NCBI GenBank assembly: GCA_963576475.1
Contig: OY754969.1
Span: 25,130,318 to 25,194,317, forward strand
Length of the DNA stretch: 64,000 nucleotides
From: Molanna angustata
Lineage: Eukaryota > Arthropoda > Insecta > Trichoptera > Molannidae
Direction of reading: 5' to 3'
Part shown: positions 1-12,240 of the stretch, piece by piece
Numbering within the stretch: position 1 is the first letter of the stretch
Layout: each line of letters opens with the position of its first letter
The notes under the pieces: generated by a model
What the model saw: only the letters and a program-made list of their open reading frames with translations
Database searches by the model: none
What the model was told of the DNA's origin: nothing
Translations under genes and position numbers: made by a program

Positions 1-254
1 TAAAAAAAAATACTTTGAAAAATACACCGTATGTCATTTTGTACACCCGGTGGGGCAAAATGGTTTTTATCAGTATGTTTTGTATATATTTTTTTTAATA
101 CAAAATTTCATATTTTTGACAATTTTAAACTGATATACGTTTACCTAGATAGTGTTACAAGTAAGTAGTAAAGTTTTTTTCTATAAATTACAAACCGTTT
201 TTTTTTATATTTATTTTTAAGAAAATCTATGTCATTTTGGGCACCCTTCCCCTA

Positions 255-392
255 CTATGTCAAATATTAATTTAATACGCACCTAATAACAAGTTGCCAC
301 ATTCAGGAGACTTACGATATTAATCGTCTCACAGATCCAGATTGAAAACACAATTAAAATCTGTGTCTCTACCGAGAATCTCCCAAGTGTAT
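255..392 (-). repeat. SINE-A fragment (3' body)
   Basis: This piece matches the body of the more complete tRNA-headed SINE at 61611-61832: the same order of a 'caaatatt-aatttaat' stretch, 'gcacc-aataacaagtt', 'ggagacttacgatat' and 'cgtctcacagatccag'. The tRNA-like head is almost entirely lost at the right edge. Orientation is set by comparison with the copies at 6706 and 38631. No coding capacity. Confidence 0.7.
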
Positions 393-1499
393 GTATGCCT
401 AATTGCTTTTATTTTCAATATATATTTTTATTTCTTCAATTTGTTTTTTTAAAAGGAAATTTATGCTGTTTATTAGTAAATAAATAAATAAAATTTAACG
501 ACTGCATGGACAATATTAAAAACCTACCATTAAACATACATTTTGAAAAGCTTATGAGACAGTGTATACCTATTAAGTGAATTATTTAATAGAATTAAGG
601 TATTAATAAATAACCTGACCGTATCTAACAAAGGTCGTATATTATATATTTTTATCATAAAGAGGTTCACACACGCGAGCATTCAAAATGATTAATTTAT
701 ACAACCTTTTTATACGCGGGATTTTTATTAATTGGATTTTTTCTTTGTTTGACAGCAATGTTTGCTGAAAATATGGTTTCATTTGTACATCATTATTCAT
801 ACATACCTATTTGCTACGGCTACTTATATTAAAATTGGAATTATATACCGTTGCTTGTTTAGCACATTGAATGCAACTTTGAGGGTTAAAATATATTCAT
901 CTGATATAATTAAAATATCAGAATTTACTTTGTGGCAAATTTTACACAATTTTGTTATTTTTAAATAATTCAGCTTCGCTAGTTAGTTTTAGTCTGTAAA
1001 TCAATAAGGGTCTTTGATGTGAAGTTTTGCGAGAGCGGCTGTGTCCAAATTGTTCAATTAAACTTATTAACAAGTTTTTAAAAAATAATTGAGGACAGTT
1101 AAAATGTAGGTATATTGCTATTTTTCAGAAATGTATAAAATTATGATTTGAGTTGTTTTCAAATTGAAAACCTGTATAAACAGTTAAATATTATTGTTGC
1201 ATCAAACCGAATAAAATTCAAATTTTATTAACGCTTAGCTGGAAACCCTTAGCTTTGTTTACTCTGTATGAATTGTTCAACTTTATCAAAATATCAAATA
1301 AATCAAGCTGGAAACGGTTTTAAAATGCATTGCTATCGATAATATATAAATTCTGAATCTTTCGGAGCTCCAAATGGTCGGGAAGTTAATGCAAAAATTT
1401 ATTACAGACAGAGGCAAAAAAGTGAAGTTAAAAAAAAAACGGTGTGATAAAAGAATATTAATTTTGAATAAGCCACGCAAATTGGGCTGTGTTCGTTTA
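393..1499. other. AT-rich non-coding DNA, no gene seen
   Basis: Only short chance reading frames occur here and none has a recognisable domain or splice context. If the exon at 1993 has an upstream untranslated exon, the promoter could lie here or further left, but I see no convincing core promoter. Confidence 0.6.
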
Positions 1500-1625
1500 A
1501 ATATTTTTCTTCGTGTGTCGTTTTTGACACATGGAAGAATAACCTTCGTAATTGGGCGGTGCAAAACATCTCCTCCACATTCCTCAAATCGGACCGTTTC
1601 CGAATGTTTTAGAGTCAGGAAAGTC
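1500..1625 (-). pseudogene. RTE-like LINE, C-terminal fragment
   Basis: Read on the minus strand, the sequence aligns segment by segment with the better preserved copy at 33190-33665: 'LSWL-NIR', then 'R-VE-MF--AQ-R--F-HV'. This is the tail after the reverse transcriptase domain in a common insect RTE-type LINE. It contains stops and is cut at both ends. Overlapping reading frames on both strands here are by-products of this decayed segment. The family is inferred from the shared tail, not from a catalytic motif. Confidence 0.55.
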
Positions 1626-1734
1626 ACTTACTTCAGACTTCACATATCCCTATTCATATTTTATATATTCCTTTTTATTTATTACGATATTTTTGTACAT
1701 AATATCGATACATAAAAAAATTTTTTTAAACATT

Positions 1735-1822
1735 TCTTCTCTGTTGGGTATCGAACCCAAGACGCTCGCACAGAAGCAGAACGGGTTCCCAATTAAGCCA
1801 CTCGATTGTATTGGTGGTGAAT
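1735..1822 (-). repeat. tRNA-like SINE head
   Basis: On the minus strand this reads like a tRNA upstream half: an A-box-like 'GTGGCTTAATTGGGAA' followed about 35 bases later by a good B box, 'GGGTTCGATACCC'. The acceptor stem does not close and A/T runs flank it, so a degenerate SINE head fits better than a tRNA gene. Confidence 0.5.
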
Positions 1823-1979
1823 ATGACGTTCTAATATATTGTACACTGGTGGGTTTTCTGCCGTTTGAATGTTTTTATCACTAAACAGATTGGAACAAGA
1901 TAGGTACATAATACCATCAAGATTCTCCGAGAGTTTTAATATTTGATGAGACACATATCAAATAATAAACGATAAAATG

Positions 1980-1992
1980 TTTTATTTTTCAG
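1980..1992 (+). other. Splice acceptor of first coding exon
   Basis: A T-rich tract ends in CAG at 1990-1992, immediately before a GC-rich segment with the ATG 11 bases inside. An acceptor here means an untranslated exon lies upstream, outside or unrecognised in the window. Confidence 0.6.
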
Positions 1993-2208
1993 CGCCCCGT
2001 AAGATGCGGGGCTCCGTGCACCTGAGGGTGTGGGCCCCGGCTCTGGTGTTGTGGGCTCTCGTGTCCTTGGCTCCAGGCCTCACTAGGGCATTGAGATGTC
2101 AGAGGACGCCAGAAGGACGGATGGGAGAGAGAACTGCTGCTGATGGACGATTCTTTCTCAAGATATCTGGAAATGTAGATAGCTATGTACCCAATACGGC
2201 GTATACAA
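1993..2208 (+). CDS. Spondin-1-like (Reeler domain) protein, first coding exon
   Basis: A partial CDS; translation most likely starts at the ATG at 2004. An in-frame ATG at 1977 lies inside the polypyrimidine tract of the acceptor and would be removed. Residues 1-29 form a signal peptide: basic start, a hydrophobic core around residues 10-20, then a cleavage region near LTRA. The mature part reads RCQRTPEG, followed by ADGRFFLKISGN and SYVPNTAYT. This is the start of the Reeler domain as found in insect F-spondin/Spondin-1 proteins (Cys, R-TPEG, DGRF-L-ISGN, Y-P---YT). Such proteins are secreted matrix/cell-adhesion factors. The exon ends in phase 1 at a perfect GTAAGT donor, so the rest of the Reeler, spondin and thrombospondin type-1 domains must come from exons downstream. 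It is clearly more GC-rich than its surroundings, as expected of real coding DNA. The family call rests on a recognised sequence pattern; another Reeler-domain protein is the main alternative. Confidence 0.72.
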
Positions 2209-2214
2209 GTAAGT
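2209..2214 (+). other. Splice donor GTAAGT
   Basis: Perfect consensus donor (CAA|GTAAGT) after the Reeler exon. The frame continues only about 13 more codons beyond it and changes to AT-rich composition, supporting the splice. Confidence 0.75.
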
Positions 2215-2544
2215 CATTTAATTTTTGTTTTTATATACCGTGTTTATAATTATCGTACTGTGCATTAAATCGAACAGGTTCTCCTTTCTCTAATTCTTCA
2301 TTGTGTATTTAGTCATTTGCCTTTGTGAAGGTGGATATTGGTGGGTACCTATTTCTGTCTTCACATTTTTTTTGTATGTATATAATTTTTAAATTTTTGT
2401 ACATATAATTTGTTCACTTGCAACTTGCCAACGTGCAATGTTTCCGACCAACCAGAGTTGATGTTAATGTACAAAACAATTTGTACTATGGCAACAAGGA
2501 AATGATGTCACAGATAAAAACGAGTGGGTTGTGGCCAACACTAA

Positions 2545-3120
2545 ACTCTCCACTACACAATGAAGCTTCCCTGCTAATATTACACTCTAATATCAATATG
2601 AAATCAAATATGTAACTAAACATTGCTAAACATAAAAATTCTCCTATATATTTTTCATACAAAATATTGATTAATAGAAACATAATTATTGAAAGGATAT
2701 ATATATTTTTTTTAAGGTTGGCAAACTCTGAATGCAGTTTTGTAAAAATTCTTTTTTTTGCATAAATAATTCAAATAAAATGAAAATATCTCAAATTTCC
2801 AGGTCGTGAGAGCATTTTTAAAGTTTTAACAGATGAAATCATAGAGAAATAATTAACTGTTGTCTATGGAAAACTAATCAGCTCTAAGTTTATGTACTTC
2901 ACACATATGGTATCAATATGAAGTTCATCAGTCATTTGGTTTGGGCTGTACAGAGGACACAAATTTGTGTACGGCATACGGCATACACACAAAAACATCA
3001 CGATGAAACTCAAAGTATACACTCTCTACATGATACCCATTGAGAAATTGATGTAAAAAAATACGCTTAAAAATTGTGAAATCATGACTCTCCACTATTC
3101 CATAGTTGGTAGTGGAGAGT
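2545..3120 (+). repeat. Interspersed repeat family D, TIR-like ends
   Basis: The unit is bounded by inverted repeats ACTCTCCACTAC (2545-2556) and GTAGTGGAGAGT (3109-3120). Its right 350 bases recur at 22840-23187, including 'gatgaaatcatagagaa', 'ctatggaaaactaatcagct', 'gggctgta-agaggacacaaa' and the final 'gtggagagtaaaaa'; its left edge recurs near 22000. A third copy of the terminal motif (3087-3097) makes a hairpin with the right end. No transposase. Non-autonomous DNA transposon is the likeliest class. Confidence 0.55.
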
Positions 3121-3165
3121 AAAAAAGATGATTAAAATGACAGAAGAAAATTAAAACGGTACTTC

Positions 3166-3655
3166 ACACCATAGCACAGGCAACAATACCATCTTATATA
3201 GTTCAACAATGAGGTACATCAGTCATTCCGAATGTTGCCTTTTTAGGTGAAACGAGACTGATTTCGCTATTTTCCACCACCACCCGCTCTGCATATGAGT
3301 ACTGTAAACGGCCCCTTCACAGAACGCTAAGTGTAAAAAGTAGCTCATTGGTCTTCTAGATTAGCAATCTCGGCACCATAGTGCAAATGAACAATCGACA
3401 AATGTGAATGGAAGATTCACACTAGTGGATTGTCATTGACTTCAGATCTTTTTAAATGAGAAACATCAGAGATATGACCAAGATATCTGTAAAAAATTAA
3501 CCTACTGGGAATCTAACAATAGTAAGGCACCATAGCTATGAAAAAACTTAAAATAAATGCATGTGCTGTGATTCTTTTAATAAGGTAATGCACACCGCAG
3601 TCGTTGGTTATGGTATGAATGAATGGATGCCTCACTAAGTCTATCCCGTCAGGGA
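3166..3655 (+). repeat. Interspersed repeat family E, interrupted copy
   Basis: The left part (3166-3262, 'caggcaacaata-catct' to 'ttttaggtgaaacgagact') and right part (about 3562-3650, 'taatgcacacc' to 'ggtatgaatgaatg') match the two halves of the continuous copies at 18066, 35545 and 50519. About 300 unrelated bases lie between them, suggesting an insertion or a recombined copy. The family ends in ATGA/GAAT repeats like many SINE or LINE 3' tails. Confidence 0.5.
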
Positions 3656-5384
3656 TGGCGTGTTGGTTTGTATATAGGACCAATGTCTGAAAATATTTTT
3701 GTAGTTAACGTTGATTCGTATGAAATATAATACCGTATAGTAGGTACTCAATAGTTAACAATGTATTTTTAGATATTGTAGGTATATTAGATAAGATTCA
3801 GTATAATGTAAGGAATTTTCCTTACAAATGTTTGTCGTAGTATTCTCGTTGTTGTTATCTGAAGTAGGAACTTGCTACGATTCAGATCAAAGAGTTTCCA
3901 GTTAATAATTTTAAACAAAGGACTTAAACGTGATACCAACAACCTCAGATGCTTTCCAGTTCATCGAATTATTTGTGAATTCTCTCTCTCTCTCTCATGG
4001 GTCATAGCGCATTGTTCAAATCATATTTACTTACTATCTGTACTTATATTGAATAATGAGGGTACCGAATAATGAATTTATGATATACCTACTTAACTAT
4101 ATAACAATTAGGCCAGGGATATTCTTATGACTCAACCATAGATAAATTCTTATCATTCTTTCCATACCCATAGAAAGCGCAGATAAATCAAGTTATAAAA
4201 ATATTTACCTTTGTTTATACTTTGTTATAATAGTAGATCTCGATGAAAAAATGATTTATTAAATTAAGTAAATTTAATAAGATGCCAATATTATTTATTT
4301 TTTCTTCAAGTTGGTTTCCATGATATATTTTACTTTATTATATAAGGTTTTTATGTATTTATGACCATTGAAAAAATGACAAAGGTAAATATTTTTGTAA
4401 CTTTATTTATCTGCGCTTTCTATGGTTATAAATGATCCAAAATCTGTCGTAGGAATAGTCACTTTTTGGCGGGAAAAGTATTTCCCGCCAATTTCAGTCG
4501 TAAGAATAGTGGTACCGTAACAATTATATTTCGAAATAGTTTTATAACAAGGTTTTTATTAATCAAACGAACGTTCCATTGTTTTATTTAACGAAAAAAC
4601 GACATTATTTTGAATAAATTCAATTCAATTTGAATTCTGAGTTATCTTCGACTTATCGCGATGTATATAACAGCGGTAGGAGGAATAAAAATTGTTACAT
4701 TATATTGGTAAATCGTAGGTACATAATTTATAGTTCATCGAAAGGTTCAAGCCGGTCAAACCATTGTCGTCAATTATTCAAATACAAAGTTGTTCATAAT
4801 TTATGACAATATTATTCAAAACAAAGAAACCTTTACAACTCTGGTTTTAAGGCACACATTTATCGAAGTAGTCAAGTCCCAATTCTTTCGTTTATTTTCT
4901 ATTTACTCAGTCAACTACATCAAATGGCTCATGGACATTCGTTTTATATATCAAAACACGAGTATATCTCTTTTTGAAGGAAGTCATATTATAAAGTGTT
5001 TTAATTTTTTTTTGCTATGTATTTTTTTTATGTAAAATATGTCTTTTTGTAATAAATAAAATAAAATAAAAAATAAAAATAAAATATCTCAGTTTTATTA
5101 CTTTCCGAAACTTTAAACAAACAAGTATTTGCATTTATTAAATATTGATTATAAATTATATGAAAATAAGAAACGCAGTCAATAAATAAGACAAAAAAAA
5201 AACAAATAAATGTCAACATAATAAATTAATATTCTGGATCTAATACTTTTTATTCAGTTTATGAGAATATCAAATCTTTATTCCGGGATATGATGAACTA
5301 TTTTATATCAACAAAGATGGAGTAGGAGTATATACGAGATATAACATTGTCATCAGCCCTCTCTAACCTTTCAAAAAGTGTGAT
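3656..5384. other. AT-rich presumed intron, no gene seen
   Basis: Contains a short (CT)n run at about 3981 and a (AAAAT)-rich patch near 5055-5090. Reading frames here are short and low in complexity. Confidence 0.55.
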
Positions 5385-5640
5385 AGTGGAACTAAAGCCA
5401 TATCGAGCCTTGACCTCCTTTAACTTCAGCTTCCATTGACCTCTATCCTCGACCGTCGTCTATAAGTCTGACACTTGGTGCAGTTGTCTTGCGTCCTTCC
5501 TGATATCGTTCTCCAATCTCAGCCTTGGTCTGTCAAACTTCTGTTTACCCCCCCGAATCTCCTTCTAGATCCTTCTTTTGCACTCGTGTACTTGTGTCCG
5601 TCCCATCTCAGTCTTTGGAGCCATAGGTGGATAGAGATAG
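5385..5640 (-). pseudogene. RTE-like LINE, C-terminal fragment
   Basis: Minus-strand translation gives LRWDGH (the family's LRW-GH motif), then in another frame RPRLRLENDIRKDARQLHQ and VEDRGQWKLKLKEVKARYG. This is the same order as in the relic at 35828-36331 (LRWAVHVQRMP, GRSMLRREDEVRKDA, AAEDRIGWRRKLAEAKARFG). At least one frameshift and one stop break it. Only the region after the reverse transcriptase is left. Confidence 0.75.
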
Positions 5641-6705
5641 TCTGGGAGCTGACCGAAAAACTAAACCAAATTTTAACTAATATGCTATAAAGTTTCATCA
5701 ATAATTGTCCGTCGAGATATTAACTAAAGTGAAACGTACCACATTATGTGGTTGTGGATTTTTTAAACTAAGATTCATGTTATGGAAAAATATTCGTCAA
5801 ATCAATATAAGAACTACGTACCATACCTAGGTATAAAATATAAATTAATTAGATTATTTTAACAACGGGAAAGAAATAATTGAATTAATCAAGAATTTTT
5901 ACAAGAGATCAAAATATAATATTATGCAGAAATACTGGAATAGATTATTTTGATGACACAAATGAAACTGTCTCCGACTACCGCCGTCATTTGAGGTCTA
6001 CTTTATTCTCACCGTCAATCTCTATGCTGACTCAGATACGTCCATGAATCACAGGTTTTGAGCAAAATGTGCAAAAAATACGACGATGTTTTTATGACCC
6101 TTGATTGAATGCCATGGAGGTTTTTTAGATTACGTTGTGAAATATCTGAAGTCTTTTTCATTCATGTTTCTTTTTCTGGTTTTATTTCGTTTTATTGTTA
6201 ATCGTGTTTTGGAGGAGGTCGTTTCTAAATATTTCAGCTAACGCAGGTTATAAAAGAACATTTTTTTAAAAATAAAAATCCCTATTTAACAAATAAATCC
6301 CTTTTGTAAACCATCTTGCATCATCTTTTTGGTATCTTTTATTTACAAAAGATAGCTTTTCTTAAATATCGGCGAAGAATTTTATCTACTATTTTATGTG
6401 ACTGAATTTTTATTTATTTATTTGACATTTCACAAAGAATTTAATACAAAAATGTGTAATTAGATGGAATTCATTCAATAGTGGTGTAAATGAATTGAAG
6501 GGACTATGACAGAAGAGACTGCAGTTCCCTTCCGTCGCTTTCGTCCCGGACAAAGATTTTAATATGACTGCCCGTCACCGGATAGTCGAATAAATTATTA
6601 CTTGATCATTTTTTTTGTCGGTCTTCGTGGCTATATTGGTACAGACACTGATAAAAAGTAAATAATTTTTTTTAGAAATAACACAAATCTTCTTATAATA
6701 TACGA
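5641..6705. other. AT-rich presumed intron, no gene seen
   Basis: No repeat family shared with the rest of the window and no coding pattern was recognised. Confidence 0.5.
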
Positions 6706-6895
6706 TATTTGTGGCTCAGTTGATTATCTGACTGCTGATCCAAAGGCCCCGGGTTCGATTGCCGGTGAAGACATTGTTTTTAATTGTGTTTACAGTTTGA
6801 ATTAATATCGCAAGTCTCCAGAATGTGGCAACTTGTTATTGGGTGCGTGTTAAATTAATATTTGACACAGTATCTGTTAGTTTCCCGAGAAGTAA
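6706..6895 (+). repeat. SINE-A copy with tRNA-like head
   Basis: The head has an A box 'TGGCTCAGTTGA' and B box 'GGGTTCGATTGCC'. The body has 'atcgcaagtctccagaatgtgg', then 'aacttgttattgggtgcgtgttaaattaatatttgacac' and ends near 'cccgagaag' before an A-rich tail. This matches the minus-strand copy at 61611-61832. A polymerase III retroposon; the split A and B boxes are the internal promoter. Confidence 0.8.
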
Positions 6896-7880
6896 TATAA
6901 AAAAAAATATAAAAAAAATACGTTTATTTCAGAGATGTGAAATAAATAAGAAAAAATAAAAATTCAGAAATCTTCCCGAGTGTGCGCTTAATAAATCACC
7001 AATGTTTCATCGCAAACAGAAGGATTTTATAGGAACGCTTGAATAATATAAAAATATACAAGTACGAATTTTATTGAAATGATGCGCACTGGTAAGTGAT
7101 ATAAAGAGAATGCGCACTGGTAAACGCAACCGCTCCCATACCTAAGTTCAATGAGAAAGAAAATATAAAAAAAATAAGCCATGAATAACTGATTCATTAA
7201 ACGTTGATTCTCTCGTACGTACTATATGTATTTATTCTTTCGACTCGTTTCCCAAATAAAATAAAATTAAACTTTCAGAATCAAAAAAATATTTGTGCAA
7301 TACAATATTTGGAGGATTTGAAATATAATTTAGAATTAACATCTAGAACACCAATATAAGTTAAAGTTATGTTCAAGTTAAGAGTAAAAACATGATTAAT
7401 ACCCATAATAGAATTTTTGATATTTATACTTTTATTTACTAAAGTGAATGAAATTTAATGTACCCTTTTCTTTGTTGAATTTTCTGAGAAACTATGTAAA
7501 TATCGTTCCGATGTTAAGTATGACAAAAATGGTAGAAAATTGAAAAAAATACCAGGGCAGAGTGAGAGACAAAAAGTTTCGCTACTACAAAAATATACGA
7601 GAAAAAAGTTAACTAAATTTCAGTCCATTATTCAGGGAAAGCTCCGTGGTTAAGAAGTACGAATAGAAAAAAGGAACTCTTGATTAAAAAAAAGTACAAG
7701 AGAATGAGTTTGGGAATTGCTCTAAGAAATTATTCTGCGGTGAGGTTTTCAAGTTGAGGAATTCCCCGTTGATTTGAAATAACTTTACCGTTGAAAGAAA
7801 CAGTCTATGTTTTAAGGAATAATAAGTTACATTAAAAATATGTTGTTTTAGAATGAATATGGTCTTGTAACAAGAATATA
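6896..7880. other. AT-rich presumed intron, no gene seen
   Basis: Begins with the A-rich tail of the preceding SINE. Two near copies of 'atgcgcactggtaa' (about 7080-7120) are the only local repetition noted. Confidence 0.5.
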
Positions 7881-8005
7881 TACATCCTCATACATTCCTT
7901 AAATTAAGTGTAATATATGTTTGTGCTATAGGTGAATGAAATCGTTCGTGGCAAGATTCGAATTCGTGACCACTGAATTACTAACTTTACTATTGAGGCT
8001 ACTAC
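7881..8005 (-). repeat. SINE-B copy
   Basis: Shares 'gtgctataggtgaa-gaaatc', 'gtggca-gattcgaa' and a degenerate tRNA-like head with the copies at 19925 and 28285. On the minus strand the B box reads 'ATTCGAATC'. The family is distinct from SINE-A. Confidence 0.6.
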
Positions 8006-10714
8006 TTATAAAATCTTAATAAAAATTAACAATTATTATTGTCTTAAATCTTAATTTAATCCTTTTAATAGTTCTGCTTTTATTTTATGACGCTGTCATA
8101 CAAAAAAATGCGTTATATACGAGTATGTTTAACGTTCATATGTGCATTGTGACGCAGTAACTGGTAAATAAATCGGTGTCATAATAAAAAGTATCGGTTA
8201 AAATACTATACTTGTTTTTCAAAGTGAACGTATCGTTTGTCACTTTAATGGTCAATCAGCTACAAACGATAGCTATTGAAATGCATCGTGTGATTGAGAT
8301 ATTCAAATTTATTGAATGACGATAAATTACAAAATGAAATACGCATTCAGAGTTATTAATGGAAATGGTGCAGCTAAAATAACTAGGTACTTCAAAAGTC
8401 AATACTTATTTTATTGTTATAAGTTGACTTAAATTCATTTTAATACTGTGCTTTGATCGGATAAGGTTCACTAAAGAAATTCAGTTTTAGTATTCTTTCC
8501 CACTCACTTTACTCCTAAATTCTTCTTAACAACGTGCCCGAAAATCCAAGAATTTTTCTTTCACGTTTTTGACAGACTTTCGGAAATTTCTTATTCTGGG
8601 AAGACAAAAACCCTAATGCGCTTACTGGTCCACGAAATTCGGAGTGAAAAGTCAATAATTACTTGAATAATAGAAACAATTTGTTTAAGTGTTCTTTCTT
8701 AGTTTACAAATTGTAGTAGTAAAGAAACTTCTACCAATAATTTGGCAAAGAATAAAAACACAAAAGTTTTAATAACATGTTTTATAATAAATACCACTTA
8801 CCGGATTCGATAAATCAAAGACAATGGTCAGTTATATGATTAAGACACTGAAGTCATATCTAAATTAAATATTTGTTGTCGAAAGATAATATTTTACTTT
8901 TGCTTTGAATAACTTGTGGGTTCAATTTGTGTTGCCATAAGAACTGACAATAAACTTGCAAACAAAACAGTAGATACATAGAACAATAGGTCAATGATTG
9001 GATTGATAAATTAATGAGAATACAATAAAATATTATTCTCTTAATTATATTTTTTTATTAGGTACCTACCTACCTATTTCATTTGCGTTTAATTCTATCA
9101 TATACCCGAATCAGGTTTTCTACCTAGTGTGTCATTACAGTTGCAATATTGTTCAATGTTATTTCTGTATATGTAATAAACAAACAATTGGATCATAAAT
9201 TTGTGAATCGCTTCTCATAACTGTGTCGCTGCGTATGATTTTGATTACTGCTTGGGGTTAGAATTATTACACTTCTACTGTTAAAGCCTGATTTTCCTCA
9301 TTAATGTTTTTTTAGTCTCATTTATATTCAAAATTATCCACTTAATCTTCGTTACGCAATGCTGCCTTGACAACGTTCTCGCTATGGTGATGGAAAAAAA
9401 TCATTACCTTCAAACAAGTGGGGAGTCGGTGGACATGGGCGGGAGAGGTGATTCTAATTTTCTGGCTAAAGGAGGCGCACGGGTGATAAAAACGTGAGTC
9501 CACATTGTTTGAGAAGAGGTTGGCAAAATTATTGCGGGTGTAATTCATTACGCCGTTAGTTACTCTTCCTCTCATTCTCCTACTGTCTGTTGTAACGCAC
9601 GGTGAACCCTGACTACACAATGGAGTCGAAATTTATATCCTTAGCAGGACGCGTCATAAAATCAGAGGTATGCTCCGCAATGGTACCTAATACCTGCTTA
9701 AAAATTAAATCATTCTTTTAATTTGGATTTTCCAGCCCATAAATTCGAATGATTTAAGGTTTCTTCCTAACAAATACCTATCGGATATTCATCCCCTAAT
9801 AAATCTATCGAAATGATTCGTGTCCTAACTTATGTCAAATTATGTATTCAATTCATTCTAATTGAACATTATTTTTTTATATCTTTTAAATAATATAAGT
9901 TTATTATTGTTTACATTTTCATTTTAGTTACCTATATGAATATTGTTTAATAGTTGGAAAGTTTTTTATTTGTTTTATAAGAAAGTAGGTACCTATTTAA
10001 AAAAATAAATATTTATCATTGTGAACCAAATGTGATGTAATTTTTATACGCTGTAAGTATGAAAATATATTTCCCGATGTTCCTAAATATTATGATCATA
10101 GATATTAGGTATTAAAAAATGTCTTTTGGCTGAACAGAATAACTTTCATGCGAAATCTTTTGTAATTAAGTAATATATTTACACACTGCTATATACTTTG
10201 GTAGAGATATTTTACCGACATATTAGTATTTATTATTTGTATCTACGTTAGAAGTTATTAGCGAAATTTTCCCTAATGTCATCGAATATTAAGCGAACTC
10301 ATCAATTTCCCACAGAGAGATCATGCGCCGTTTCTTTCTTATCAAATACAGATAGCGTATGTTGAAAAGGGACGCAAGAGTGATAATTCGAAAGACCATG
10401 AAAGTAAAGATGTTTTCCGAACTAAAAGAGATTAATTTAGTTATATTATGTTATGAGAGTATGAGATTTATAGCAACATGTCATACTCTTTAATTATATG
10501 AGAATCAACTCTATGTAAGAAAAGCGAGTAGTAAAAAGAAATCGACTCGGTATAAACATGATTTACTACTATGACAGAAGTTTTTTGATAAATTTATCTC
10601 ATAATAAATTCGCTGTGGTCAAACAATTTAGAGAAAAGCCATCAATCTCAAGTGACAATCAATTTCTTATATGTATGATGAGTAGGTATGTGTACATACC
10701 ACATTATAATATAT
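8006..10714. other. AT-rich presumed intron, no gene seen
   Basis: A 92-codon minus-strand reading frame at 9342-9620 has no recognisable domain, no signal peptide and no splice support; I treat it as chance. The rest is unique, AT-rich sequence. Confidence 0.5.
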
Positions 10715-10715
10715 T

Positions 10716-10822
10716 ATATGGATTTACTCAGAATTCGGAGTGGAACATTTAGTGTGTCTGTGTGTGTGTCCGCCCCCCTTGAAACTTTTGATCCGCTCAA
10801 TGTACATAGCCCAATTCTTCAG
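10716..10822 (+). mobile_element. HINE-like element, internal fragment
   Basis: Matches the microsatellite segment of the long copies at 18593 and 44056: 'ggatttactcagaattcgga', 'gtggaacattt-gtgtg', a short GT run, then 'acttttgatccgctcaat'. Both ends of the element are missing. Confidence 0.75.
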
Positions 10823-10847
10823 CCCAATCCCATATTCAACAATGAAT

Positions 10848-10981
10848 TGCCTTGAATTGAACACGTATTAGCAGGAACATTTTGCGTTGCTAAACCGCGT
10901 GCATTTGGAGGACACGTGCCTTGAATTCAACACGAGTTTTAAAGTGCATTAGCGCAACAAACTAGTGCCTAATTCAAGGCA
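10848..10981. repeat. Small TIR element (134 bp)
   Basis: Perfect 11-base inverted termini TGCCTTGAATT and AATTCAAGGCA, with a third copy of the motif in the middle (near 10917). This is MITE-like architecture. No target duplication could be fixed, so class is unknown. Confidence 0.45.
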
Positions 10982-11965
10982 GTACTTGCCTCCTAATAAC
11001 TAAATACGTCGCCGATGTGGAGATAGACTACCCGTGCGTTAAAAGTACAGTGACCAAAGGACAAATAAAACGTACCGTATTGGCACAATTAAACACTATT
11101 TACGTGTATCCCAAATTTACTATTCTTTAGCGTTATTTTTAAGACATCTCTGTAATTGGCTTTGATATGTATAGTGTTTTTAAGCAATTTATGAAATAAA
11201 ATAAAACATATTTTTATAAATTTCTGTTACATATTAATTGTTTAAAAAAAATATAAGTCCATAAACACATGTTCCATGCAAATGATTCAGCAAATATAGC
11301 TAAACAACGCTTTTTATTTGTGAACCAAAAATAGATCGGGAATATATTTTGTAGGAATAAAAAGTTATATTAAAAGAATACATTGTAATAAAAAAAATCC
11401 AAAGGACAATTCCGATGGCTTTGAAACGACTCTTTTATCGCGGTATTATCGGATGTGAATTAATGGTTATTCGAATACTATCCGATAGACATTGAAACAG
11501 ATATGTGAGTTAAATTGTGACTTGAGCCAATGACCATTTTACAGCCAACTTTCAGCTTTAAAATCATATTATGAGAAAACTCATTATTGAAAATCTTTCT
11601 CTTTGTCGTCTAATTTTCGTTTGATACTAAAGGAAGTGACAAATATTCAAATATGAAGAGAAATTTAATGTAGATTGGAGCGGTTTTTTTAAACTTTACG
11701 TTTTTCATCGTAATTGAAAAGATTTATTTTTGAGCACTTAATTTTCAACAAACTAAATGAAAATCCGACGGATCTTTCGTAAATTATGTACATTTATTTT
11801 TATTTTATCCAATTTTTTACAATGTTAGTATAAACTCAAGTAATTACTTCAAGCAGTTTTCATTTAAATATACTTAATGTATTATCTATCTACAAACATA
11901 TTTTCTATTGGGTAAATTCTATTATTTTGATACTGTTACGGCGTGGTAAACCTTCCCGATATTTC
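10982..11965. other. AT-rich presumed intron, no gene seen
   Basis: No coding pattern and no repeat shared with other parts of the window. Confidence 0.5.
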
Positions 11966-12240
11966 CTATATTTTTGCCCTAGCAACATCCTCTCTGTCTC
12001 TTTCTTCCTTAGCTTGCATCCCACATGGTGGTGGGGTCCGCTCTCCTCTCTGCGCTCCTCCACTTTGCCCTATCCTGGGCATTGTCCTCAAAGACAACAC
12101 ATTCCCGCATGTCCACAGCCACCAGGCCCCTCCATCGTTTTTTGGACGTCCTCTGGATCTTTTGCCAGACACTCGATGGTCCAGTGCAGTGTTTCCTATA
12201 TATTCTGGCAACACCCATGAATTCAAAATCTACCTGATTA
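11966..12240 (-). pseudogene. Non-LTR retrotransposon tail (RTE-type)
   Basis: Minus-strand frames give VARIYRKHCTGPSSVWQ, then KRWRGLVAVDMREC, VFEDNAQDRAKWR and RRADPTTMWD. 'RGRPKKRW--LV--DMRE---AQDRAKWR---RRADP' is a recurrent C-terminus of insect LINE reverse transcriptase proteins. It is split over two frames, and the catalytic core is absent. Confidence 0.65.

Noticed and set aside
1286..1884. Overlapping 110-113 codon frames on both strands
   Set aside because: They overlay a decayed RTE tail and a SINE head; none continues across them as a gene would.
9342..9620. 92-codon minus-strand frame
   Set aside because: No domain, signal peptide or splice context.
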